A stretch of 64,000 bases of DNA, from assembly GCA_002839435.1 (NCBI GenBank), contig PGYA01000011.1:62001-126000 (forward strand). Reading direction: 5' to 3'. This DNA comes from Candidatus Riflebacteria bacterium HGW-Riflebacteria-2. GTDB lineage: Bacteria; Muiribacteriota; Ozemobacteria; Ozemobacterales; Ozemobacteraceae. Under the pieces are notes generated by a model that saw nothing but the letters and a program-made list of their open reading frames with translations, was not told the origin of the DNA and searched no databases. Numbering within the stretch: position 1 is the stretch's first letter; each line of letters begins with the position of its first letter. The position numbers were made by a program, and so were the translations under genes. Positions 23,795 to 31,920 of the stretch are shown here, piece after piece.

Positions 23795-25171
23795 ATGAAA
23801 ATTGTCATTTCAGGCGGAACCGAAATCGGGCTGCTGTTCGCCAAGGTTCTGGCTGATAAAAACGATCTACACGTCATCGAAAACGATCCCGAGTCGATAA
23901 AAAAGCTCGAACAGCTTGACCTGCAGGTCGTTGACGGCAATCCAACCGCCCTGTCGGTTCTACAGGAGGCGAGAGTCGAACATGCCGACGCATTTATCGC
24001 CTGTGCCCATTCAGATGAGGTAAACGTAATTTCATGCCTTGCCGTCAAACAGATGAGCAAAGCACGTACTTTCTGCTTCGTTAATCGCTCGCATTATTTT
24101 GAAACCTTTGCCGGAGAGCTGGGCGAAGAACTCATAATCGACCGTATCATCTGGCCCGAAATGCTGCTGGGTGAATACATTGCGCAGATCATCACCGTTC
24201 CAGGAGCCATCGACGTCAAGGTATTCGAGAGTGAAGATCTCAAACTGCTTGAGTTCAGGCTTAAGTCTGGCGATGCCGCGATCGGCAAGCATCTCAAGGA
24301 TCTCAACATCCCGACCGGCGCCCTTGCCGTTGCCCTGTTTCGCGAAGAACATGTCGTTATTCCGGGTGGTATGACCAAGCTGACAGAAGGTGACAAGATC
24401 ATTTTTATCGGACACGAAGCCAGTATGCGCAAGGTCGAACAGCGTTTCAACCCGGCCCCGGGGCGCAAAAGCCAGAACGTCGTGATTGTCGGTGGTGGCA
24501 ACGTCGGCTTTATTCTGGCAAAGACCCTCGAAATGAGCGGCAACGTCAAAGTACGTCTTATCGAATCTTCGATGAAACAGTGTGAAAGCCTGGCAGATCG
24601 CCTGACCGACAAGGTTCTGATTCTTAATGCCGATGGCACCGATCCGAACTTTTTGCGCGCTCAGCAGGTTGTCAATTGCGATTGTCTGGTAACCCTTACC
24701 GGCAACGATGAACGCAATCTTTTTGTATCCATGCATGCCAAGCAGCTGAATGCCAAAAAGGTCATCACCCGCGCTCACAACGTCGATAACATTGATTTTT
24801 TCGAAAAACTCGGGGTTGATGTTGCCCTGAGCTCTCAGTTTATCGCTGTTCAGAGCGTTAACCGGCAGATTCTCGATGAAAGCGTCGATGTGTTTACTAT
24901 TTTTGAAAAAGGTAAGGCCGAAATTCGTGAGGTTTCGGTACCGGCGCATTTTCCGCCAACAAAACTCATGGATCTGAAACTGCCGGAAGGCGTCATCATT
25001 GCGGCAATACGTCGTGGCGGTCGCACCATGGTGCCATGTGGACAGGACAAAATCAAAGGCAAAGATAGCTTGCGTGTGTTTTGCGCTTCTGATCGCGGCG
25101 AAACTCTGGTTAATTATCTCCAGGAATATACTGAAGCTGCTGAAAAAGCCGAAGAAGAAGCAGATTCATGA
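23795..25171 (+). CDS. trkA: Trk potassium uptake regulatory subunit TrkA
   Basis: A 458-residue cytoplasmic protein with two RCK_N/RCK_C units. The second Rossmann loop is canonical (VIVGGGNVGFILA, near residue 228). The first reads VISGGTEIGLLFA, where the middle Gly of GxGxxG is Thr, so nucleotide binding may be mainly in the second half. It gates the TrkH channel through NAD(H) or ATP/ADP. The stop overlaps the trkH start by 4 bases. The start lies 3 bases after the chorismate mutase gene. Confidence 0.92.
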   Translation: MKIVISGGTEIGLLFAKVLADKNDLHVIENDPESIKKLEQLDLQVVDGNPTALSVLQEARVEHADAFIACAHSDEVNVISCLAVKQMSKARTFCFVNRSHYFETFAGELGEELIIDRIIWPEMLLGEYIAQIITVPGAIDVKVFESEDLKLLEFRLKSGDAAIGKHLKDLNIPTGALAVALFREEHVVIPGGMTKLTEGDKIIFIGHEASMRKVEQRFNPAPGRKSQNVVIVGGGNVGFILAKTLEMSGNVKVRLIESSMKQCESLADRLTDKVLILNADGTDPNFLRAQQVVNCDCLVTLTGNDERNLFVSMHAKQLNAKKVITRAHNVDNIDFFEKLGVDVALSSQFIAVQSVNRQILDESVDVFTIFEKGKAEIREVSVPAHFPPTKLMDLKLPEGVIIAAIRRGGRTMVPCGQDKIKGKDSLRVFCASDRGETLVNYLQEYTEAAEKAEEEADS

Positions 25172-26628
25172 TCCGGTTCCGTATAGTTTTTTCGGTAGTC
25201 GGTATCATAGTACAAGGTTTTGCTTTGTTGATGCTGATTCCATTGCTTTCAGCACTGTTGTCAAAACAGTATGATTCAGCCGGCATGTTTGTCTTGTGCA
25301 GTCTGGTAGGTCTGCTTGGTGGCCAGCTTGCCTGGCGATGTCACAAGGAAAAAAACTTCGATGACCTGACGAGGGTCGAAGGCATGGCAGCTGTGGCCTT
25401 CAGCTGGATGGGGGTGGCTCTGGTTGGCGCTGTTCCTTATCTGGGATTCGGCGTTGGTGTTATCGATGCGCTTTTTGAGTCTATGAGTGGCTTTACTACA
25501 ACTGGCGCAACCATTCTCAAGGATTTTTCGATTCTTAACAGCTCGATGTTTTTTTACCGCGGTTATACGCAGTGGCTTGGCGGCATGGGCATTCTTGTGT
25601 TGTTCGTTGCCATTTTGCCGTATCTGGCTGTATCAGGCCGCCAGCTTTTTTTTGCCGAAACTTCATCGGCGACCAAAGAAAAACTTACGCCTCGCATCAG
25701 TGATACTGCCCGTCGCCTGTGGGGCTGGTATTTTTTTCTTACGGTTCTCGAATCGGTGATTCTTTTTGGTCTGGGTATGCCGCTCAACGACGCCATCTCC
25801 AACTCATTTACAACCATGGCTGCTGGTGGTTTTTCGCCACATCCAGAGAGCATAATGGGCTACAAGAACCCCGGGGTGGAATGGGTCATCATATTTTTCA
25901 TGTTTCTGGCTGGCGCTAACTTTACTTTGCAGGTGAAAGGAATCAAAGGCAACCTCGGATCATTTTTCAAAAACCCCGAACTTCGTCTTTACGTGCTGAT
26001 TATTGCTGTTGCAACCGTTCTGTTGTCTTTGAATCTTTATGCCTCTGAATGCGACACAGGAGCGCTATGTACGGTTCGAACCGCGATGTTTCAAAACATC
26101 AGCATTTTGACGACAACCGGTTTTGCAACTGTCGATTTTGAGCTGTGGTCAGACGGCGCCAAAGTCATTCTGCTGGTTCTGATGTTTATTGGCGGTTGTT
26201 CGGGGTCGGCTGGAGGTGGTATCAAGGTTGTCCGTCTGCTGTTAATGCTGCGTTATCTTGGGTGTGTGCTGCTAAAGGCCCTTCATCCACGTGCTGTCAT
26301 AACTATCAAGCTTGACCGAAGAACTTTCAAGGAATCGGAAATTCAGCCGATCTTTTCGTTTGTCGCCCTGTATTTTGCTTTTTTTGCAATATGCGGAACT
26401 ATCGCAGCATTGCTCGAGAATAATCTTATCGTCGGCTATACTGGTGCCATTGCGACACTTGGCAATATCGGACCAGGTTTTGGAGTTATAGGCCCGATGG
26501 GGAGTTTTGCTGATCTGCACTGGCTCACCCGCAGTATTTATATTTTTCTGATGTGGGCCGGGCGCCTCGAAATCATGGCGGTTGCTGTCTTTCTGCGTCT
26601 TGAAACCTGGAGAGATTCGCGCTGGTAA
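25168..26628 (+). CDS. trkH: Trk potassium transporter membrane subunit TrkH
   Basis: A 486-residue membrane protein with four repeated M1-P-M2 units. Filter-like loops are visible as GFTTTGATIL, FTTMAAGGFS, ILTTTGFATVDF and ATLGNIGPGFGVIG, each with the conserved Gly of K+ selectivity. It imports K+ under control of TrkA, encoded immediately upstream. Its stop lies 2 bases from the stop of the convergent mnmA. Confidence 0.93.
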   Translation: MIRFRIVFSVVGIIVQGFALLMLIPLLSALLSKQYDSAGMFVLCSLVGLLGGQLAWRCHKEKNFDDLTRVEGMAAVAFSWMGVALVGAVPYLGFGVGVIDALFESMSGFTTTGATILKDFSILNSSMFFYRGYTQWLGGMGILVLFVAILPYLAVSGRQLFFAETSSATKEKLTPRISDTARRLWGWYFFLTVLESVILFGLGMPLNDAISNSFTTMAAGGFSPHPESIMGYKNPGVEWVIIFFMFLAGANFTLQVKGIKGNLGSFFKNPELRLYVLIIAVATVLLSLNLYASECDTGALCTVRTAMFQNISILTTTGFATVDFELWSDGAKVILLVLMFIGGCSGSAGGGIKVVRLLLMLRYLGCVLLKALHPRAVITIKLDRRTFKESEIQPIFSFVALYFAFFAICGTIAALLENNLIVGYTGAIATLGNIGPGFGVIGPMGSFADLHWLTRSIYIFLMWAGRLEIMAVAVFLRLETWRDSRW

Positions 26629-26630
26629 AT

Positions 26631-27710
26631 TTATTTTTCGATCCAGCCACCGCCAAGCAACTGGCAATCTTTGTAGATCGCGAGACGCTGGCCAGGTGTA
26701 ACAGCTGGCAGAGGGCTGTGCAGCTTGATCAGAGCCCTGTCGCCTTGTCGATAAACAGTGGCCGCCTGCAGAGGCTGGCGGTATCTTGTTTGTACTTCAC
26801 ATTCGAGACTGTCCTGTTCGAAGTCGAGCCAGTTCATGCTATGCGCTGAAAAGCTTTCGCAAAGCAGGCGATCGGGATCGGTGCTGACGGTTATGCGGCC
26901 AGTGCTCGCGTCGATATTGGTCACATAAGCCGGTTTGCCGAGGGCTATGCCAAGCTTTTTGCGCTGGCCGATCGTAAAAAACTCGATGCCTTGATGGTCT
27001 CCTAATACCGTGCCGTTTTCATCAACAAAGATGCCTTTGTGTGGTTTCGCGTTGAAATGCCGGCACAGGGTCATGGCAAAGGTCTCACCCCGGTAGCCGA
27101 AGCAGGCATCCTGGCTTTCCTGTTTGCCTGCATTGGGCAGGCCAAGCCTGGCCGCCATTTCTCTGACATCGGGCTTGTTCATTTCGCCGAGTGGCATGTG
27201 ACAGAAATTGAGCTGCTTTTGCGTCAGCGCCGAAAGAAAGTAGGTTTGATCTTTTTCGTTGTCACGGTCTTTGAAAAGCCTTGCTTTTTCAGGGTTGTCG
27301 CGATTTATTATGGCATAATGCCCGGTGATGATACCGCTGGCTCCGATCTCTTCAGCGAAACGCTCAAGTATCGGGCCGAATTTGAGATGATAGTTGCAGA
27401 GAACGCAGGGATTGGGAGTGCGCCCGGCCTGGTATTCGTCGAGGGCATATTTGAGGATCTTGTCGGCAAAGTCTTCTCTTACTGAGATAAAACGGTGCGT
27501 GATGCCGAGTTTTTCGGCAACCTGCCTGGCCTGAATATTATCGTCGAGTCCACAGCACGACTTCGTTTTTTCACGGCTGTCATCGCAGGTTTTCATCTTG
27601 AGGGTTACGCCGACAACCTGATATCCGCGTTCGAGAAAAATTGCTGCCGCGACTGAAGAATCGACGCCACCGCTCATTGCTGCGATAAGAGTTTTTGCTT
27701 TGCCGGCCAT
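26631..27710 (-). CDS. mnmA: tRNA-specific 2-thiouridylase MnmA
   Basis: A 359-residue protein that thiolates U34 of Lys, Glu and Gln tRNAs. It has the ATP pyrophosphatase loop MSGGVDSSVAA near the N terminus, the catalytic Cys in NPCVLCNYH (near residue 103) and the second Cys in DACFGYRG (near 201), the spacing seen in the E. coli enzyme. FFTIGQRKKLGI and a C-terminal beta-barrel domain complete it. The start at 27710 was chosen because GGTGG lies upstream and the family begins here; an ATG 32 codons earlier adds unrelated sequence. Confidence 0.94.
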   Translation of the reverse strand: MAGKAKTLIAAMSGGVDSSVAAAIFLERGYQVVGVTLKMKTCDDSREKTKSCCGLDDNIQARQVAEKLGITHRFISVREDFADKILKYALDEYQAGRTPNPCVLCNYHLKFGPILERFAEEIGASGIITGHYAIINRDNPEKARLFKDRDNEKDQTYFLSALTQKQLNFCHMPLGEMNKPDVREMAARLGLPNAGKQESQDACFGYRGETFAMTLCRHFNAKPHKGIFVDENGTVLGDHQGIEFFTIGQRKKLGIALGKPAYVTNIDASTGRITVSTDPDRLLCESFSAHSMNWLDFEQDSLECEVQTRYRQPLQAATVYRQGDRALIKLHSPLPAVTPGQRLAIYKDCQLLGGGWIEK

Positions 27711-28186
27711 GTTATTACCACCCGCTATAAGACTTTTATTGCCGGTGTCAGCATATCTGATTGCCGGCAAAAATGCAAAAACAGAAGAACTATCCGCAGA
27801 TTTCACAGATTACACAGATAAGCGCCGGTTTAATTTGTAAAGAAGCTCATGCAAAATTGCAAGGACTGAAAACGGAATTGCCTTTTCGTAAGCTCGTGAG
27901 CGAAGCGAATCGCTGGAGCACCCGGCTGAAAGTCGAAGCCTTAGAAAGCAGATTAATCAATGAGCTCTTATATAGAAGGCGCTAAAAAAAAGAATCCGGG
28001 ACAAGCCCGGACTGAAAAATAAGGAGGCAAACAAATCCATGCAGGTTTTCGGCCGCAAATGATGTTTTGTTAACGATTATTTTTGCCGCATCAGCGTACA
28101 AACACAAACAAGCGCAGATGTCTGACGGCTTTGCCGCATCAGTCAAGACGCCAACAGAGCAGAAAATAATAAAAACATCTTGGTGA
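27711..28186. other. Intergenic stretch with CAGATT repeats and a minus-strand terminator
   Basis: This gap of 476 bases has no credible gene. At 27787-27821 it carries a run of CGCAGATT, CACAGATT and CACAGAT units, related to the copies at 41541 and (inverted) near 12400. The rest is low in coding signal. The promoter of mnmA on the minus strand must lie near 27720-27780, but no good match to consensus was seen. Confidence 0.45.
27984..28011 (-). terminator. Terminator for the minus-strand exported-protein gene
   Basis: On the minus strand TCCGGG and CCCGGA form a 6-bp stem with a 5-base loop, followed by TTCTTTTTTTT. It lies about 175 bases after the stop of the gene at 28187-29053. Confidence 0.6.
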
Positions 28187-29053
28187 TCAGTCGTTCTGCT
28201 CAGGTTTTTCGACCTTAATTTCGCTGGTCACTGATTTGTATTCTTCTTCTGATTCTATGTAGTTCTGTTCTGAAAACTTCATTTCGAAGCTGCTCTTGGA
28301 TTTAACACTGCGTGGCCAGCCATCTTTGAGGCTGATCAACATGCTGCCTTCACGGATAAGCTTAACGTCTACATCGACCTTGTTCCCCTGTTGCATCGCG
28401 TAATCGGCTTCGGAAACAAATTTAAATGCGATTTCGGCTTCTTTGCCATTATTGTGCAAACGCTTAAGGGAGTATTCGCCGGAAATTTCTATGTCGTAAG
28501 GAGCCTGATGAAAATCAACGGCCAGCGGCTGAATGAATTTGCGCTGCCAGGAATCACCAACTTTTACCGGATTTTCCGGGTAATAGATGAGGTCATGCTG
28601 ATAATACATCTTGTGTTCATCAGGAATATCCTCAAGGCCGGTTACCATGCCAAGGTGGTTGCGCATTACCTTGATCGCTGTCTTGCGACCGCCGAGACCA
28701 CTTACCCAGAGCAACTGTTCGAGCACCGAGTCGCTCATGCCCTGATTCGGCTGGCCGGGCATGTAATAATCGAGCGTTGCCGTTGCTATCTGTGATTCAG
28801 TAGTAATCGCACCTTTGTCGGAGTTGTTAAGCAGTCGACTGTATTGATCGACATTGAGTCTGAAATAGGTATCCATAACCGGCATAAACAACATCTGCAT
28901 GCGGCTTTTGGCAAGAACTTCAAGTTTAGTCTCAAACTGTCCTGCCTCAGGTGGGGTAAGACGCAGCAGAAAGGTTTCGGGCTCAGCGGCAGTGACACCC
29001 GCAAACAAACACAGACAGAAAGCAACAAAACCAAGCATACTGCGCATTTTCAT
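28187..29053 (-). CDS. Exported protein of unknown function
   Basis: A 288-residue protein starting at 29053, where GGAGGA lies 7 bases upstream; longer starts have no ribosome site. A signal peptide covers about residues 1-22 (hydrophobic core, cleavage after VTAA). The mature part looks beta-rich, with the segment NPVKVGDSWQRKF near residue 165 and regularly spaced hydrophobic strands, in the style of DUF6263-type lipocalin-like proteins. That match is only by general look. It ends in a charged Glu/Lys-rich tail. The function is unknown. Confidence 0.65.
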   Translation of the reverse strand: MKMRSMLGFVAFCLCLFAGVTAAEPETFLLRLTPPEAGQFETKLEVLAKSRMQMLFMPVMDTYFRLNVDQYSRLLNNSDKGAITTESQIATATLDYYMPGQPNQGMSDSVLEQLLWVSGLGGRKTAIKVMRNHLGMVTGLEDIPDEHKMYYQHDLIYYPENPVKVGDSWQRKFIQPLAVDFHQAPYDIEISGEYSLKRLHNNGKEAEIAFKFVSEADYAMQQGNKVDVDVKLIREGSMLISLKDGWPRSVKSKSSFEMKFSEQNYIESEEEYKSVTSEIKVEKPEQND

Positions 29054-29181
29054 CAAGAGATCCTCCAGCAAAAAAAGTGATAGCATGCCAAATTCTAGCA
29101 CATCGCTTAAATAGCTTCCCATAATTTTTGCCGGCGGCAAAACGGTGAATTTTCTATGCAGCCGGCAGTGATGTCTGTATC

Positions 29182-31092
29182 ATGATGTCTGTTAATGTAT
29201 TTTTATGTTTGCGGAGATCTGTATTGGCACCTTTTCGACATAAACTTTCTCTCTTGCTGACGGCAGTCATGGCATACAGCTTTTTTTATTTGAACTGGTA
29301 TGGAACAACGCCGCTTGGTCTGACGCCAGTGCTGGATGGTGCCGAAAATATTGCGCTGGCTGAAAAGATATTTACGGGAACTTTGCCGGCCGAGCCTTTT
29401 TATCGCGCCATGCTTTATCCCCTGTTCCTGGCGATTTTCAGGTTTGCCGGCACAGAGCCTGATATGATGATGGCAGCCGCCGGCACCGCCGGCATGGTTT
29501 TTCACCTGCTTACAACCCTGCTGATTGCGCATATTGCCTTTATTCTGTGGAAAACGGAAACGGCAAGCCTGCTGGCGGGTGCGCTTTATGGCTTCTATCC
29601 GCTGGCGGTATATTTTGCCGCTGAACCGCTTGATATCACGGCGGCCATTTTCTGTCTGTCTCTCGGAATGTATTTTTATCTGCGAAAGTTTAATGAAGCG
29701 TCATTATTGTCTGGGCTGATTTCTGGTTTGGCAATCGGCATTGGCGGGCTTTTTCGGGCTAATGTTCTGGCCCTGGCCGGCTTGTTTGTGGTTGATCTTT
29801 TTATTGGCGACCAGCGGCGCAGAGCTGTAATGGCTCTGTCTGCCGTTATTCTGATGACAGTTGCCAGTGGTCTGGTGGGTTGGTGGCATTCTGGCGAGTT
29901 CAGACTGATGCCATGGCAGGGTTCGTTTGTGCTGTATGCAGCTAATTCAGCTTCTGCTAATGGCAAATACTTCAATCAGACAATATTTCTGCCTGATCGT
30001 GATCTCAGCCACAATCCTGCCCGAATGGAATCTGAGATTCTTTATGCTCGAGCAACCGGTGCGAGCGGAAGCTATTCAATCGACGATTTCAACAGCTTCT
30101 GGCGCGACAAGACGCTGCGTCATATCAGCGAAAATCCCGGCCAATGGCTGGGATTGCAGTTTCGCAAGTTTTATTATCTGCTCAATAACTTTGAGCAATA
30201 TAACAACAAGACTTATGCCTTTCACCGCGACATGTCGCCAGCGTTGCGTTATAACCCTTTATGCTGGGGTGTTCTGCTGATAGTTGCCGTGCTGGCGCTT
30301 ATCAATGCGAGTGCCTTTAGTTCTGAATTGAAAAGGGTTCTGCTGGCACTGCTGCTGTTGGCCTCTGGTACTATAGTGTTTCTCGTCAGCGCCCGCTTCC
30401 GGTTTTTGCTGGTTCCGCTGCTGGTGATGATAGCACCGGGTCTGTTGCAGTTGCCGCTATTTGATCGTCGCAAGCTCATCAAAAACCTGGTGGTAGCTGT
30501 AATTGTCGCTTTGGTCACCTTTTCGTCATTCTTTGGTGCTGTCGATATGTCAACAGTCAACTCTGACCGCATGCTGCTGGCACATGCCTGTGCCCGTCTG
30601 TTCGATTTTAACGGGCAGGTATACTGGGCCGATCAGGTGCTGCGTGAAATGCCCGATCATCTGTTCGCGGTCAGGGTCAAGCTGGCCGGTTTTACCAACC
30701 TGGTTCTTGCCGGCGAAAAAGGTTCTGACGGCGACTGGCAACTTGTCGAAAAAGAGCTGGCATGGCTGACCGCACACGATATGCTGTTCCCTGATACAGC
30801 TTTTCTTTCGGGCTGTTATGCCCTGAAAATTCTCGGCGACCGTGAAAAAGCCGGCGAGATATGGCAGAAAGCCCTCAATCTATACCCCGAAAAGGATCTT
30901 TATCTGGCAGCACTTGTTTCTGCCGGATTTAAAGAGTTGTCGGCTTCGCTCGATGCCCCAACTGGTTCTCTTCTCTGGGGCATGAAGATCAAAGCAGGGC
31001 TTTTGCCAGACGACCAGCCCGAGTTGTTCCGCCAGATGCAGCGCGCTGCCAGATTTTTCTTCGTCAGTCCTGAATCTACAGACAGTCAGTAA
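29182..31092 (+). CDS. GT-C-like glycosyltransferase/membrane protein with TPR-like tail
   Basis: A 636-residue integral membrane protein with about ten transmembrane segments. The first periplasmic loop has an acidic residue at LTPVLDGAENIALAE and then FYRAMLYPLFLAIFR, the pattern of PMT/ArnT-type (GT39/GT83) enzymes that use lipid-linked sugars. The C-terminal 170 residues are soluble and helical with a TPR-like unit (DREKAGEIWQKALNLYPEKD). The substrate cannot be deduced. A second GT-C-like protein lies at 33577-35004, on the other strand. Confidence 0.7.
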   Translation: MMSVNVFLCLRRSVLAPFRHKLSLLLTAVMAYSFFYLNWYGTTPLGLTPVLDGAENIALAEKIFTGTLPAEPFYRAMLYPLFLAIFRFAGTEPDMMMAAAGTAGMVFHLLTTLLIAHIAFILWKTETASLLAGALYGFYPLAVYFAAEPLDITAAIFCLSLGMYFYLRKFNEASLLSGLISGLAIGIGGLFRANVLALAGLFVVDLFIGDQRRRAVMALSAVILMTVASGLVGWWHSGEFRLMPWQGSFVLYAANSASANGKYFNQTIFLPDRDLSHNPARMESEILYARATGASGSYSIDDFNSFWRDKTLRHISENPGQWLGLQFRKFYYLLNNFEQYNNKTYAFHRDMSPALRYNPLCWGVLLIVAVLALINASAFSSELKRVLLALLLLASGTIVFLVSARFRFLLVPLLVMIAPGLLQLPLFDRRKLIKNLVVAVIVALVTFSSFFGAVDMSTVNSDRMLLAHACARLFDFNGQVYWADQVLREMPDHLFAVRVKLAGFTNLVLAGEKGSDGDWQLVEKELAWLTAHDMLFPDTAFLSGCYALKILGDREKAGEIWQKALNLYPEKDLYLAALVSAGFKELSASLDAPTGSLLWGMKIKAGLLPDDQPELFRQMQRAARFFFVSPESTDSQ

Positions 31093-31222
31093 AACTCCAG
31101 AGATACTCTCTTCCTTATAGTTATCTTTACAAAATCAATCTGTAAACAAGTCTGGCAAACTTGAAGTCACAATTTGTGAGCTGCTAGTAGTCTGTCAAAG
31201 TTGAAAGCATGCATAAAACTTG

Positions 31223-31302
31223 TCATTGCGAGGAGCGTAGCGACGAAGCAATCTCTATGTCGATGGGATTGCCGCGTCGGGCTGACGCCCTCCTCGCAAT
31301 GA
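31223..31302. repeat. Palindromic repeat element with 13-bp TCATTGCGAGGAG termini
   Basis: TCATTGCGAGGAG (31223-31235) and its exact complement CTCCTCGCAATGA (31290-31302) form the ends of an 80-base element. The interior contains GCGTAGCGACGAAGCAATCT and a partly complementary GGGATTGCCGCGTCGG. This type of TCATTGCGAG element is scattered through many bacterial genomes as a small non-autonomous repeat. A half copy lies at 46317-46343 and a related palindrome at 554-614. The surrounding gap (31093-31371) has no gene. Confidence 0.8.
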
Positions 31303-31371
31303 CGATAGCACCCAGATTCAATGTTGTCAGAGGACTAGTCACGCTCTTAAATAGATAGTTCAAACAAACAA

Positions 31372-31396
31372 AAAACCCCGCTGTTAACGGGGTTTT
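31372..31396 (-). terminator. Terminator downstream of tRNA-Leu
   Basis: On the minus strand AAAACCCCG and CGGGGTTTT form a 9-bp stem with a 7-base loop, then run into TTTTTTG. It begins 4 bases after the tRNA-Leu gene. Confidence 0.85.
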
Positions 31397-31399
31397 CAT

Positions 31400-31484
31400 T
31401 GCCGGAAGTCGGGGTCGAACCGACACGCCTTTAAGGGGCGCGGGATTTTGAGTCCCGTGCGTCTGCCAATTCCGCCATTCCGGC
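31400..31484 (-). tRNA. tRNA-Leu(CAA)
   Basis: An 85-base class II tRNA read on the minus strand. The acceptor stem begins GCCGGAA and pairs with TTCCGGC. The anticodon stem CGGGA/TCCCG encloses CTCAAAA, giving anticodon CAA (reads UUG). A long variable arm (CGCCCCTTAAAGGCG) identifies leucine. The T loop is GGTTCGACCCC and the discriminator is A. CCA is not encoded. Confidence 0.94.
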
Positions 31485-31627
31485 TGATGCTGGCAGTATA
31501 GCACATTGGCAGCACAATTCGCAAGAAATTTGCGTTGGCTCAGCTGGCGTGTTTCTTGGCGTTGTCTGCATTCGTGGCGTGTCGGAGTCGAACATCGCAC
31601 AAGAAGAGTTCAAGATTTCGAGGCGGT

Positions 31628-31777
31628 TCAGTCTTTTGCCAGCAGTCTGATCTTTGTGTGGCATTCGGGGCAGACGGCCCAGCGTTCGCCGAATTCGTCG
31701 ATGACGATGTTAACTGGCTCAAACACAGCGCCACATGGGCATTCGATCTGTAATGAAAAGCCATTGTCGATTTGCAT
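31628..31777 (-). CDS. Small zinc-ribbon protein, 49 residues
   Basis: A short gene with a strong ribosome site (GGGAGG, 6 bases before the ATG at 31777). It encodes a 49-residue protein with two Cys pairs, IECPCGAVF near residue 13 and AVCPECHTKI near residue 36, separated by an acidic helix-like segment (IVIDELGERW type, here with EFGERW). This is a complete zinc-ribbon fold. The function is unknown; similar mini-ribbons occur as stand-alone proteins in several phyla. It is divergent from the FecR-like gene. Confidence 0.7.
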   Translation of the reverse strand: MQIDNGFSLQIECPCGAVFEPVNIVIDEFGERWAVCPECHTKIRLLAKD

Positions 31778-31865
31778 GGTGTTGCCTCCCGGGTTATTCT
31801 ATTTTTTCCCCTTCTGTAAAGGTATTCTGTACTGAAAAAAAGTAAAGTTCCGGTTTCTTGGAAAT

Positions 31866-31897
31866 ATCTGGCAAGATGCGGTAAACTCTTGCCAGAT
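31866..31897. promoter_or_regulatory. 11-bp perfect hairpin in front of the FecR-like gene
   Basis: ATCTGGCAAGA (31866-31876) and TCTTGCCAGAT (31887-31897) form a perfect 11-bp stem with a 10-base loop, ending 23 bases before the FecR-like start. It lies in a divergent gap, so it may be an operator or a leader structure that affects translation of that gene. Confidence 0.45.
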
Positions 31898-31920
31898 TGT
31901 AAATTTTGCGGAGCAATATG

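Noticed and set aside
24032..24949. 305-residue open frame on the minus strand
   Set aside because: It is antisense to trkA, whose protein has clear RCK motifs. The antisense product has no recognisable domain.
27761..27985. 74-residue open frame on the plus strand in the mnmA upstream gap
   Set aside because: It runs through repeat units, has no ribosome site and no domain.
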